Notes under the pieces: model-generated
Database searches by the model: none
What the model was told of the DNA's origin: nothing
What the model saw: only the letters and a program-made list of their open reading frames with translations
In this document: one piece after another, positions 35,597 through 44,646 of the stretch
Layout of the letters: the number at the start of each line of letters is the position of its first letter
Position numbering within the stretch: position 1 is the stretch's first letter
Program-made: the position numbers and the translations under genes
DNA from: Flavobacteriales bacterium
GTDB taxonomy: Bacteria; Bacteroidota; Bacteroidia; Flavobacteriales_D; Parvicellaceae
Length of the DNA stretch: 64,000 nucleotides
NCBI GenBank assembly: GCA_029251405.1
Contig: JAQXDK010000006.1
Coordinates: 1-64,000, forward strand
Direction of reading: 5' to 3'

Positions 35597-36346
35597 ATGG
35601 CAGGACATAGTAAGTGGGCTAATATCAAACACCGAAAAGCAGCTCAAGATAAAAAGAGAGCAAAGGTTTTTACAAGGGCAATTAAAGAAATTACCATCGC
35701 AGCACGAGATGCTGGTGGAGATGTAGAAACGAATCCTTCTCTAAGATTGGCTGTTCAAAATGCCAAAGGTGCTAATATGCCTAAAGACACTATTGAAAGA
35801 GCAATTAAAAAAGGATTAGGTGGTGAAGGAGCTAGTTTAGCAGAAATTACTTTTGAAGGGTATGCTTCTAAAGGAATTGCTGTTTTTGTCGAAGCTACAA
35901 CAGATAATAATAATAGAACGGTTGCTTCCGTTAGATCAATATTTAATAAATATGCTGGAAATTTAGGAACCAACGGATCTTTAGGTTTTTTATTTGAAAG
36001 AAAAGGAGTTTTCACTATCAAAAGAGAAAGCATAAATATTGAAGATTTAGAAGAAGTAGAGATGGAGCTAATTGACTTTGGACTTGAGGAGTTGTCTGCT
36101 ATTGAAGATGAAGTTATCATTCAAACAAGTTTCGATGAATATGGGAAAATGCAAGCTGCCTTAGAGGAAAAAAAATGGCTTGTTAGCAATACAGAACTTC
36201 AGAGAATCCCCATGGAAACCACCTCTTTATCTATAGAAGATGCACAAACTGTAATGAAGCTAATTGATAAGATGGAAGAAGACGACGATGTTAATGCAGT
36301 TTATCATAATTTAGAAATTACAGAAGAGTTAATAAAATCTCTATAG
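35597..36346 (+). CDS. YebC/PmpR family DNA-binding regulatory protein
   Basis: The 249-residue protein starts with the family hallmark MAGHSKWANIKHRKAAQDKK. It continues with NMPKDTIERAIKKGLGGE and EGYASKGIAVFVEATTDN, and ends in the conserved alpha/beta lobe. YebC proteins are annotated as transcriptional regulators; recent work also links them to resolving ribosome stalls at proline runs. The length is typical. It is a single gene; the next gene converges with a gap of 4 nt. Confidence 0.95.
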   Translation: MAGHSKWANIKHRKAAQDKKRAKVFTRAIKEITIAARDAGGDVETNPSLRLAVQNAKGANMPKDTIERAIKKGLGGEGASLAEITFEGYASKGIAVFVEATTDNNNRTVASVRSIFNKYAGNLGTNGSLGFLFERKGVFTIKRESINIEDLEEVEMELIDFGLEELSAIEDEVIIQTSFDEYGKMQAALEEKKWLVSNTELQRIPMETTSLSIEDAQTVMKLIDKMEEDDDVNAVYHNLEITEELIKSL

Positions 36347-36350
36347 TTTA

Positions 36351-36962
36351 TCACCACTCTTTTTTCTTAGCTTCCATCCATAATTCAAACCCTTTTCTTG
36401 CAGAAACAGACTTTTTAGTTTTTTCTAGTGTTTTTATATCAAACTTACTTGAAAATAATTCATAGTAATCTTTATGAGACCCTCCAAAGGGAGGCCCCTC
36501 AGTATTAAAGATTTTTTCAAACAATAAGCCAAATATTTTACCATTACTATTGAGAATTTGATAGGCTTTATCCACATACTTTTTTCTTAATTTTGGATTT
36601 ATTGCACAAAAAAAAGTTTGTTCTATAATAACATCAAAAAAGCCTATTTGACTCACGTCAAAAAAATCAATCATTAAGATTTGTTCATTAGGAAAATACG
36701 GACAATTTTTTTTAAAACCTTTTACTGCATTTTCAGAAAGATCTAAATAGAAAATATTTTTAAATCCATTTTCAAATCCATATTTTGCTTCGTAACCATT
36801 ACCTGCTCCAGGAATTAGAATATTTAAACTTTTATTTTTTTCATTATCGAACCAGAATTTGATAGCAGGCGAAACAACCCCTAGATCCCATCCAATTTGA
36901 TTTTGAAAGTATCTATTTTCCCAGTAAGACTTATTTAGATTATTCTTTTTCACTAATATCAC
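36351..36962 (-). CDS. TPMT-type SAM-dependent methyltransferase
   Basis: The ~200-residue protein has a class I methyltransferase core. It opens SYWENRYFQNQIGWDLG, the pattern of thiopurine-S-methyltransferase-like proteins, then motif I NILIPGAGNGYEAKYGF and acidic motif II IFYLDLSENAVKGF. Both possible starts are GTG (36962, or 36953 giving MKKNNLNKSYW); the shorter one cuts the overlap with the AI-2E-type gene to 14 nt. The natural substrate is unknown; halide, thiol or chalcogen methylation is typical of relatives. Confidence 0.85.
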   Translation of the reverse strand: MILVKKNNLNKSYWENRYFQNQIGWDLGVVSPAIKFWFDNEKNKSLNILIPGAGNGYEAKYGFENGFKNIFYLDLSENAVKGFKKNCPYFPNEQILMIDFFDVSQIGFFDVIIEQTFFCAINPKLRKKYVDKAYQILNSNGKIFGLLFEKIFNTEGPPFGGSHKDYYELFSSKFDIKTLEKTKKSVSARKGFELWMEAKKKEW

Positions 36963-37977
36963 CTTTTTCTGAAAGTAATATTGCTAAAGGTCTAGTACCT
37001 TCAATTTCTGATAGAATTATGATTATTACAACAGTAAATGGTACACTCACAATCATTCCAGTAGTTCCCCATATAAGACCCCAAAACATAAGCGATAAAA
37101 TACTTATAAGTGGGCTTATATTCATTGAATTCCCCATCCATCTAGGTTCTATTAAGTTTCCAATTATTATTTGAATAGCACCAACTACTACTAAGATAAT
37201 AGACGCTGTTGTAAATTCTCCAAATTGGAGCATTGAAAAAGCTACGGGAAAGAGAGTTGCTAATAGTGACCCAATGGTAGGTATATAATTAAGAAGGAAA
37301 ATTAAAAATGCCCAAAAAACTGCAAAATTTAGATCACATATATAGAATACTATTAAACTCAAGAACCCAGTTAGTAGACTTGATAAGGTTTTTATACCTA
37401 GATACTTAGCTACAGACCACTCTATCTTTTCTAATGTATTGGAAAGACTTTTATATTCCGCTTTGGATTCAGATAAAAATTGGTTTAGTTTTTTACTGAA
37501 ATGTTTTTCTTCAATAAATATGAAAATGGTGAAAATTATAATTAGAAGTGTGCTGCTGACAATATTTGAAATTGCATCAAAAAGTATCTCAGCAAATCCA
37601 GCAATGCTTATTTCCGCACTTTGATTTTTAATATATGACTTTAAATCTATTTGAAATTCATTATTTATTAATGAAATTAAATTACTTAGATTTTCGTTGT
37701 AATCGTGGTGAGACTGAATTATTGAATTAAAACTTGAAAAAATTATTTGCGTAAAAAAATAAAGTATGTAAAATACAAATACCGCAGAAAGAACTTTTTT
37801 CACTTTATTAGGAACAAGTTTACCATAACCTGGAATTTTTTCAGAAATAGAGCTGAATACACGTATTGTAAACCACAGTAATAGTGCAAAAATAAGTGGG
37901 ATCAATATGGACTGTCCATATATTAATACAACAATTACTCCTGTAAAACCAATAACATATTTAGAGAAAGTATTCAC
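36940..37977 (-). CDS. AI-2E family (PerM-like) membrane transporter
   Basis: The 345-residue inner-membrane protein has the AI-2E/PerM pattern: paired N-terminal helices (YVIGFTGVIVVLIYGQSILI), a central amphipathic part (TLEKIEWSVAKYLGIKTL), and the late signature NYIPTIGSLLATLFPVAF with VVVGAIQIIIGNLIEPRWMG. Members export diverse substrates, and only some handle autoinducer-2, so the substrate is open. Its 3' end overlaps the methyltransferase gene by up to 23 nt, implying one transcript. Confidence 0.9.
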   Translation of the reverse strand: MNTFSKYVIGFTGVIVVLIYGQSILIPLIFALLLWFTIRVFSSISEKIPGYGKLVPNKVKKVLSAVFVFYILYFFTQIIFSSFNSIIQSHHDYNENLSNLISLINNEFQIDLKSYIKNQSAEISIAGFAEILFDAISNIVSSTLLIIIFTIFIFIEEKHFSKKLNQFLSESKAEYKSLSNTLEKIEWSVAKYLGIKTLSSLLTGFLSLIVFYICDLNFAVFWAFLIFLLNYIPTIGSLLATLFPVAFSMLQFGEFTTASIILVVVGAIQIIIGNLIEPRWMGNSMNISPLISILSLMFWGLIWGTTGMIVSVPFTVVIIIILSEIEGTRPLAILLSEKGDISEKE

Positions 37978-38031
37978 TTAGTTTGAATTTCAGTTTTAAA
38001 AATATAAAATTTCCTAGTCTCTTTTCCAAAA

Positions 38032-38061
38032 AAAAGGCCTGATACATATATCAGGCCTTTT
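38032..38061 (-). terminator. Intrinsic terminator of the 1044-residue cargo gene
   Basis: AGGCCTGATA and TATCAGGCCT form a perfect 10-bp stem with loop CATA, flanked by an A run that reads as eight or more U residues on the minus-strand transcript. It begins 24 nt after the stop codon at 38085. Flanking A/T pairs could also let it act in the other direction. Confidence 0.88.
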
Positions 38062-38084
38062 GTATAAATTAGAATCTAAATTTC

Positions 38085-41000
38085 TTATTTAAGAATTTGT
38101 AGCTTTTTAGTATTAGTAGATTCACCTACTTTAAACATTAAGTTGTAAATGCCGTTATTAACATTACTTACATCTAAGTTGTAAAAGTCTGAACTAGATT
38201 TTGAAGTATAACTTTCAGAGATAATTAATTCTCCTAATAGATTATACAACTCAATAGTAACATTCTCTCCCTCAATTCCACTGAATGCAACTGTTGCAGT
38301 ATTTTCAGTAGGGTTAGGAAATACCATAAGTTCAGTTACTTGATTTTCGTTAATACCTGTAGAACTTTCAACAGACACAGTAGACTGAAGAATTTCTTTA
38401 CTGTTATCATCTTGAATCCAAGTTACAACACCTAAATTACTAAAGTCTTCAACAGAGTGCTCGCTATTATGGTCTATTGGACTGTTTGCATCAGAAGGTA
38501 ATCTGTAAGAGCCTGCAAATGTATGAGAGAAATTCTCTACTACAGTTTGTCCGTCTGTTAAACTTCCTAATGAAAATCCAGTTGAACTAGGAACCATTTT
38601 CTTCATTACTTTAGAAAATTGTGTTTCTCCATTACTACCAACATTGTTGTAGGTCATATATTCAAATACTGCAGAATATAAAGTAAGAGGTCCAGTAAAG
38701 TCTCCTAACGGATTAATTGTCACTGTAAAATCTACAGTTTGACCACTAGCCACATGGTAAGAAGATAAACTAACAAAAGCAGGATCTGCCATAACAGCAT
38801 CTATTTGACTAGCAGTTACACTACTAGAGTTCCCTTGCCAAACATTTCCATCTAGAATAAAATCTGGAACAGCGTTTACATTGTAATAAGCTCTTCTATC
38901 ACCACCTTCAGCTGTGTAATAAGGATCACCAGATCCTGGCCAAGACATTTGATACTTTACCATTGAATACTGGTCGTCTCCATAACCAGCAAGTACAGCT
39001 GATGTATTTTGATTACCAGCTACACAAGGGCCACAAGTAGAACTTGTAAACGACTCCAACATAGGTCTCTTAATATCTCCGTTAGCGAAAACAGTAACAG
39101 AACCAGAAGCCATATCGTTGCTAGTATCCATGTCAGTAGCACCGTTGATGTTAGTCGCCCATACATCAATATTATAAGTTCCTGCAGCTGGAGACCATGG
39201 AGTCCCATGAATAAAGCTGTAGTAATCGCCAGTAGCTAATGTTAGACCAGAAACGCTTTCAGTTACCATAGCTCCACCGTCAATAGAATAATTAATATCC
39301 ATTGAGGTTACAGTACTACTTCCCATATTTTGGAGATCACCAGAAATAAGAAAAGGTCCATTCGCTAAAATTAGAGACGGAGCTGTAGTCATTGCTCTAC
39401 CTGCTATATCGAGTGCAGAAGGAGTTGAACAACTAATTGTTAATTCTAATGGCACATAAGGGCCACCTACTCCATCAACACAATTCCAAATAGCATCACC
39501 ATTTATAAACATGGTAATAGTTCCTGAAGTTGATAGTACAGAAACACCTGTATGATCACCGTCTGCACTATATAGTAAGTTACCTGAGTTACCAACACCA
39601 TCATAAAATTCAAGATTATCGTAACCAACTTCTGTTTCACCAGCTATAACATTAACAGTAATAAAATCTCCAGGTGTTGCAGTTGCTGTAAATACAGTGT
39701 AAGCGTTAGCATCGTAACAATATGGGCCGAAAGAATCTCCACAACCTGGTTGTATAAAGGTTGTTGATATAGATAACGGTCCTATCCAGTAACTGACGTC
39801 AGTAGCACTACAAACAGCTTGTACATATACATCATAATCTGTAGAAGGTGTTAACCCAGTCATAGCGTAAGTAGTAGCTGTAACGTTGTTATTAGTCCCT
39901 GTTCCTAGTGTGAAACCTGGAGCACCATATTCAATATTCCATGAAGTTTCAGTACCACCAGCTGTCCAAGAAATGTCAGCTGTTGAAGAACCCACAGTTG
40001 AAGCAGTTAATGCACTGGGCTGAGGACAAGTAGAAGCTTGTCTAATTTGAAAATGATCGATAGCTACATCACTCCAGTACGAAATGGTACCACCAGCATC
40101 AACACCAACAGTTGCGGTGAATTTAACTGTTGCATTAGATCCTGTAAGAGGAATAATTTCTTCAACCCATTGATCGCCTTGATCACCAGATTTAGTCCAA
40201 ACCGTGTTAAAAGTAGTTCCACCATCAGACGAAACAGCAACACTAAGACTTCCCATAGATGCACCATACATGTGTGATCTGAAAGAAATTTCAGCTGCAG
40301 TTAAAGTACTTAAGTCAAAGTCAGGAGAAATTAATACAGCACTGTCACCAACAGTTCTAGGAACTGATGTTTCAATATACATATAATTACCACCACCAGT
40401 TATGTCATCAGAAGGACCAGTTGTCGCAGAAACTGTGGTACCTGAATTAGCTAGCCAATCAAAAACATCGTTGGTAGACTGCGTCCAGCAAGCTGATGTA
40501 GCATTTGTCAAAATTTGAGAAGCAGGTATTGCATCAAAATCTTCTAAGAAAGGCACTCCGTTAGGACATGTACTTAAGGAAACTGGGCCTGCAAATGAAC
40601 TCATCCCATTTGTTCCACAATCTGCTTGCACATAAAAATCGTATACAGTGTAAGAAGTTAATCCAGTTACAGTAGTAGAATTTGTTGAAGAAGCAACAGT
40701 TGTTCCCGTACCTTGTGTAAATCCACTAAGACCGTATTCTACAGTATAAGTAGTTGCGTTGGGTCCACCTGTCCAAGAAACATCTACACTTGAAGATGTG
40801 CCATTACCAGCTGTTAATCCGTAAGGATCTAAGCAAGCGGGTGGTGCACACGTAGAATTAGAAACTCCAGTCCAAATACTTTGGTCGTTTCCTGAGTTAG
40901 TTGCAAATGGGCCATAATTTCCAACAGAAGATCCGTCAGGAGCAAATATTTGAAATGTAATTTCTGTATCCCAAGAACCAGAAATAAAATAAAATTCAAC

Positions 41001-41219
41001 ATTATCTCCAGTGTATGTAGAATAATATGCTGAATCAGCTGTAGCAGCAGCGCCAGAAACAGTGAAACTGGTCATCACCACACCATTTATTGACATGTCT
41101 AGTTGAGCGCCATTCCATCCGTCTCCATAAGCATCTTGCATCACCACATAGTAATCACATTGTGCTTTGGTAATAAAAATCGTTAATAAAAACGACATTA
41201 GTAAAGTAATTTTTTTCAT
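38085..41219 (-). CDS. Multidomain T9SS type A cargo with FnIII, MAM-like, CUB-like and Omp28-like domains
   Basis: The 1044-residue secreted protein has a signal peptide (1-19) and then, approximately, these domains. A calcium-type domain with DAYGDGWNG comes first (20-125). FnIII modules lie at 128-215 and 392-485, with a MAM/jelly-roll-like domain between them (217-390; FLEDFDAIPASQ, YWSDVAIDHFQIRQ). A CUB-like domain (488-595) and a CARDB-like domain (597-705) come next. An Omp28-like thioredoxin-fold domain with redox motif CGPC near 728 (FTSSTCGPCVAGNQN) extends to ~945. The end is a type A sorting domain (MVFPNPTENTATVAF). It is therefore a large surface or released protein, probably for adhesion or macromolecule binding. 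The gene stands alone with its own terminator. Confidence 0.88.
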   Translation of the reverse strand: MKKITLLMSFLLTIFITKAQCDYYVVMQDAYGDGWNGAQLDMSINGVVMTSFTVSGAAATADSAYYSTYTGDNVEFYFISGSWDTEITFQIFAPDGSSVGNYGPFATNSGNDQSIWTGVSNSTCAPPACLDPYGLTAGNGTSSSVDVSWTGGPNATTYTVEYGLSGFTQGTGTTVASSTNSTTVTGLTSYTVYDFYVQADCGTNGMSSFAGPVSLSTCPNGVPFLEDFDAIPASQILTNATSACWTQSTNDVFDWLANSGTTVSATTGPSDDITGGGNYMYIETSVPRTVGDSAVLISPDFDLSTLTAAEISFRSHMYGASMGSLSVAVSSDGGTTFNTVWTKSGDQGDQWVEEIIPLTGSNATVKFTATVGVDAGGTISYWSDVAIDHFQIRQASTCPQPSALTASTVGSSTADISWTAGGTETSWNIEYGAPGFTLGTGTNNNVTATTYAMTGLTPSTDYDVYVQAVCSATDVSYWIGPLSISTTFIQPGCGDSFGPYCYDANAYTVFTATATPGDFITVNVIAGETEVGYDNLEFYDGVGNSGNLLYSADGDHTGVSVLSTSGTITMFINGDAIWNCVDGVGGPYVPLELTISCSTPSALDIAGRAMTTAPSLILANGPFLISGDLQNMGSSTVTSMDINYSIDGGAMVTESVSGLTLATGDYYSFIHGTPWSPAAGTYNIDVWATNINGATDMDTSNDMASGSVTVFANGDIKRPMLESFTSSTCGPCVAGNQNTSAVLAGYGDDQYSMVKYQMSWPGSGDPYYTAEGGDRRAYYNVNAVPDFILDGNVWQGNSSSVTASQIDAVMADPAFVSLSSYHVASGQTVDFTVTINPLGDFTGPLTLYSAVFEYMTYNNVGSNGETQFSKVMKKMVPSSTGFSLGSLTDGQTVVENFSHTFAGSYRLPSDANSPIDHNSEHSVEDFSNLGVVTWIQDDNSKEILQSTVSVESSTGINENQVTELMVFPNPTENTATVAFSGIEGENVTIELYNLLGELIISESYTSKSSSDFYNLDVSNVNNGIYNLMFKVGESTNTKKLQILK

Positions 41220-41339
41220 GTTTTAAGATTATAATTTGTTACAATGTAAATAAAAATTATCCTAATTATCTTTTAGTTATATCTTTTCAAATATATCTTA
41301 AACAAAACCTTCATTTGGAAAATAATATTGATTTAACGT

Positions 41340-41528
41340 TTGCTTGAAAAATTGAGAAAAGATGCTGTTCTGACGCAGCAAGACTTATCAGTTTCTGCAG
41401 AAGTGTCGAGAAAAAGCATAAATACTATTGAAAATGATATATATATTCCTTCAACTGTTTTAGCATTAAAAATTTCAAAAACCGTAGGGTGTAAAGTTGA
41501 AGACTTATTCGAACAGCCTCAGTTATAA
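41340..41528 (+). CDS. Small XRE-family helix-turn-helix regulator
   Basis: The 62-residue protein is a bare Cro/CI-type HTH domain: LTQQDLSVSAEVSRKSINTIE contains helices 2-3, and TVLALKISKTVGCKVEDLFEQ completes the fold. It resembles the short YgzD-like regulators. The start is TTG at 41340 (MLEKLRKDAV), six nt after an in-frame TAA, with no ATG before the HTH. The N-terminus is slightly short compared with relatives. It lies between a cargo gene and tRNA-Arg; its target is unknown, but autoregulation is likely. Confidence 0.75.
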   Translation: MLEKLRKDAVLTQQDLSVSAEVSRKSINTIENDIYIPSTVLALKISKTVGCKVEDLFEQPQL

Positions 41529-41531
41529 AAT

Positions 41532-41562
41532 AAAAAAACCCCACTTTAAAAAATGAGGTTTT
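41532..41562 (-). terminator. Terminator after tRNA-Arg
   Basis: Read on the minus strand, AACCTCA (41554-41560) pairs with TGGGGTT (41537-41543) with one mismatch, around an A/T loop, and is followed by seven U residues. It lies just downstream of the tRNA 3' end. Read in the plus direction it may also end the XRE transcript. Confidence 0.6.
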
Positions 41563-41568
41563 GTGCGG

Positions 41569-41642
41569 TGACCCCGGAAGGATTCGAACCCTCAACCCTC
41601 AGAGCCGAAATCTGATATTCTATCCAGTTGAACTACGGAGCC
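41569..41642 (-). tRNA. tRNA-Arg (anticodon TCG)
   Basis: The minus strand folds as a 74-nt cloverleaf: acceptor GGCTCCG/CGGGGTC with two G-U pairs, D-stem GTTC/GAAT, anticodon stem TCAGA/TCTGA with loop TTTCGGC (anticodon TCG at positions 34-36), a five-base variable loop, and T-arm GAGGG-TTCGAAT-CCTTC. The discriminator base is A. CCA is not encoded (CCG follows). It decodes CGN arginine codons. Confidence 0.95.
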
Positions 41643-41652
41643 AATTTTAAAA

Positions 41653-41660
41653 CAAAAGTA
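41653..41660 (-). promoter_or_regulatory. Candidate -7 box of tRNA-Arg
   Basis: On the minus strand TACTTTTG matches the Bacteroidota -7 consensus TAnnTTTG exactly and ends 10 nt before the tRNA 5' end, giving a leader of only a few nucleotides. No clear -33 TTG was found at the usual distance. Confidence 0.45.
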
Positions 41661-41707
41661 GTTTATTTGCAATAATTATTCTGAATTATTAGTTAGTTTG
41701 TATAGAT

Positions 41708-44026
41708 ATGAAATGGATTACTTTTTTTTTGGTTTTAATATCCAATCAAATTTTTTTGATTAACGCTCAAGATTTTGGTGTTGGCAACTGGAGAGATCAT
41801 CTCCCTTATTCTTCTGTTAAGCAGATCGCTCAAGTTGGTAATACTTACTACGCAGCAACAGCCCACTCATTAATTGAATTTGATAATTCTACCAATGAAG
41901 TTAGAAAGTTAAGTACTGTAAATGGATTAAGCGAGGTGGGCATATCTTGTATTGTAAGTAATTTAAGTCATCAGGCTTTGGTGGTTGCTTATAATTCTAG
42001 CAATTTAGATATTATTAAAAATGATAGAATAATTAACCTTTCATCCATTTTAAATAGTACGATTACAGGAGATAAAACCATTAATAATCTATACAGTAAT
42101 AATAAATATGTTTATGTAGCTACTGGGTTTGGTATCGTTGTTATTGATATAGAAAGAGAAGAGATAAAAGACACATACATAATAGGAAATAGCAACTCTC
42201 AAGAAGCAGTTTTAGGAATTCATATTTCTGATGATTTCATATACGCTTTAACTAATAACGGAATCAAATACGCCAATATTAACAGTCCTTTTTTATCTGA
42301 CGCAAGTATTTGGAACAATCTTGACATGCCTTTAGGCGCTAACATTACCAAAATAAGATCTTACAACAATGATTTTTTTGCCTTTAATTCTACAAATTTC
42401 ATTCTTAAATATTCTAATAACAATTGGGATACCTTATTCAATTATCCCAATGAAACATTGAGAAATTTCAGAGTACAAGACGATAATTACATCACTTGCA
42501 CGAATAATCGAATTACTGTTTATAATCAAAATTTAGATACAACTTCATTGTTTTTTGCTTACAGTTCTCTTCCAGGTATTACACCAAATGATGTTCAATT
42601 TAGTAACGGATATTATTGGATTGCAGACGAGTCAAGAGGATTTAGGAGAATAAAAAAAAATTATGATAGTCGAAAATCTTTAATAGGTTATGGTGGTCCT
42701 TTTACTAATGAATGTTTTCATTTATCTTCTAGTAATAATCAATTACTTGTTGCCGCTGGCACAACGTATGGTACTAACTGGAATAAGACTTTTAACTGGA
42801 GAGGCATTTATAAATTCCAAAATTCTTGGTCTTTTTTTAATAGAAAAAATGTGCCTGAAATGCTGGAAGAAATAGATTCAATAACTGACTTAGTTTGGGT
42901 TACTCCGAATCCTAAAAATGAGAATGAGTTTGTTGCTTCTTCTTTTAATGGAGGATTATTAGTATTCAATAACGATCAATTAACTGAAAGATATTCTTTT
43001 CACAATTCTTCACTTCAAACTAGAATAGGTCAAAATTTAGATTATGTTTTTGTTGCTGGTACATCCTACGACGATTTAGGTAATTTATGGATGGCGAACC
43101 CATTTACCACCTCCCCATTATCTGTGAGAACAAGTGACAATCAGTGGCAATCTTTTTATTGTGGTCCTTTAGCGGTTAATCAATTATGTACGGATTTAAT
43201 TGTAGACAACCAGTATGGATATGTTTGGATGGTAGTCAAAGATGTTGGATTAGTAGTTTACGATTATAACAATACTCCTTTAGACAGCTCTGACGATCAA
43301 TATAAAATATTGACTACCAGTTCAGGGTCTGGAGCTTTGCCAACAAGTAATGTCAATACTTTAGCTATTGATAACGATGGAGAAATTTGGGTAGGTACAG
43401 ATCAAGGACCTTGTGTTTTTTACAGCTCCTATTCCATCTTTGATGATGCAAATATAGACGCACAAAATGTCTTAATAGAATTGGACGGTACCTTACAATA
43501 TTTGTTGCAAAATGAGATAATTACAGATATTGTTATAGATGGAGCTAATCGCAAATGGTTTGCAACTGACGGCGGTGGACTTTTTTTAATGTCTGAAGAT
43601 GGAACACAAACTATTTACTCTTTTTCTAAAGAAAACAGCCCTTTATTCAGCAATAAAATTAAAGCTTTGGCGCTGAACTCTAATACTGGAGAATTATATA
43701 TCGGTTCAGAAATAGGTATTATGGGATATAAATCAAATGCTACGTCATCTAATACACAGTTTGTTGACCTAGAAGTTTATCCAAATCCAGTTAGACCGGA
43801 TTATGATGGTAAAATAGCTATTAAAGGAATGATGAAAAATTCAGAAGTTAAAATAGTTGATGCAAGTGGTTTTCTCATTAAAAATATAATTTCTGAAGGA
43901 GGTCAAGCTGTGTGGGACGGAAGAGATCGAAACAATTTCAAAGTTGGGAGTGGGGTATATTACTTTTTTGCTACTTCACAAGACGGTTATTCGAAGGCAA
44001 AATCAAAAATATTAATCGTTAGATAG
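41708..44026 (+). CDS. porZ: T9SS surface protein PorZ (two-component-regulator-like propeller)
   Basis: The 772-residue protein begins with a signal peptide (1-20, ending LINAQ) and then the PorZ hallmark DFGVGNWRDHLPYSSVKQIAQ. Repeated propeller blades follow (YVYVATGFGIVVIDIE, GEIWVGTDQGPCVFY, RKWFATDGGGLFLM). A C-terminal domain resembling a sorting signal begins at VYPNPVRPDYDGK. In Porphyromonas, PorZ is a surface part of the T9SS attachment complex that delivers anionic LPS to PorU for anchoring cargo. Its presence fits the many sorting-domain proteins in this window. It precedes the CvpA-holB-gldH genes on the same strand. Confidence 0.88.
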   Translation: MKWITFFLVLISNQIFLINAQDFGVGNWRDHLPYSSVKQIAQVGNTYYAATAHSLIEFDNSTNEVRKLSTVNGLSEVGISCIVSNLSHQALVVAYNSSNLDIIKNDRIINLSSILNSTITGDKTINNLYSNNKYVYVATGFGIVVIDIEREEIKDTYIIGNSNSQEAVLGIHISDDFIYALTNNGIKYANINSPFLSDASIWNNLDMPLGANITKIRSYNNDFFAFNSTNFILKYSNNNWDTLFNYPNETLRNFRVQDDNYITCTNNRITVYNQNLDTTSLFFAYSSLPGITPNDVQFSNGYYWIADESRGFRRIKKNYDSRKSLIGYGGPFTNECFHLSSSNNQLLVAAGTTYGTNWNKTFNWRGIYKFQNSWSFFNRKNVPEMLEEIDSITDLVWVTPNPKNENEFVASSFNGGLLVFNNDQLTERYSFHNSSLQTRIGQNLDYVFVAGTSYDDLGNLWMANPFTTSPLSVRTSDNQWQSFYCGPLAVNQLCTDLIVDNQYGYVWMVVKDVGLVVYDYNNTPLDSSDDQYKILTTSSGSGALPTSNVNTLAIDNDGEIWVGTDQGPCVFYSSYSIFDDANIDAQNVLIELDGTLQYLLQNEIITDIVIDGANRKWFATDGGGLFLMSEDGTQTIYSFSKENSPLFSNKIKALALNSNTGELYIGSEIGIMGYKSNATSSNTQFVDLEVYPNPVRPDYDGKIAIKGMMKNSEVKIVDASGFLIKNIISEGGQAVWDGRDRNNFKVGSGVYYFFATSQDGYSKAKSKILIVR

Positions 44027-44102
44027 CTATTAATTTAATTACGAAAATATTTATTGTGTTCATAAAAAAAAATAGTATTTATTTTCTCACTAAATTTATT
44101 AA

Positions 44103-44621
44103 ATGGTTTGGATTGATATAGTTTTTTTAGTACCAATATTGTGGGGAGTTTACTCTGGTTTTAAAAAAGGTTTAATTGCTCAGGTAATAGGTTTAATAAG
44201 CTTAGTTTGTGGTGTTTGGATTGGAACACATTTCCAACATATAGTTCAACCCCTTTTAGTAGATAAAGTACAAGAGAAATACCTTTCTATACTCTGTTTT
44301 GTAGTTTTATTTTTTTCTATTCTTATCATAGGTGCAATAATTTCTAAGATCTTGGAGAAGTTTATAAATTTCATACAACTAAAATTATTAAATAAAGTAG
44401 GAGGGATTCTTTTAGGAGTTTTTAAAATAATTTCATTTTTAGTAATTATTGTTTTTATTATTGAAAGTTTTGATCGTCAAAGTATGCTTATAGCAAGAGA
44501 CACCAAAAACAATTCTTATTGCTATCCTGTATTAAAAAACATTGGAGAATTAGTCGTTCCAAACTTGAATCATGAGAAATTATTGGACAATTTACCCAAT
44601 GAAAATAAAGGCACTATCTAA
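44103..44621 (+). CDS. CvpA family membrane protein
   Basis: The 172-residue protein has four predicted helices and the family start MVWIDIVFLVPILWGVYSGFKKGLIAQVIGLI, the VYSGFKKG stretch being diagnostic. CvpA proteins are inner-membrane proteins first linked to colicin V production and later to envelope stress and purine genes; their exact function is open. The start lies 76 nt after porZ, and holB follows 25 nt downstream, so it may belong to the same transcript. Confidence 0.9.
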   Translation: MVWIDIVFLVPILWGVYSGFKKGLIAQVIGLISLVCGVWIGTHFQHIVQPLLVDKVQEKYLSILCFVVLFFSILIIGAIISKILEKFINFIQLKLLNKVGGILLGVFKIISFLVIIVFIIESFDRQSMLIARDTKNNSYCYPVLKNIGELVVPNLNHEKLLDNLPNENKGTI

Positions 44622-44646
44622 GTCAAACTTTAATTACATTTGTTAA

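Noticed and set aside
39009-40386. Several 60-80-codon plus-strand frames opposite the 1044-residue cargo gene
   Set aside because: They are antisense shadows of a strong coding gene with no homology or start context.
41340-41660. Integrative element at tRNA-Arg
   Set aside because: No integrase, no direct repeat of the tRNA end and no composition shift were seen; only a lone HTH gene is present.
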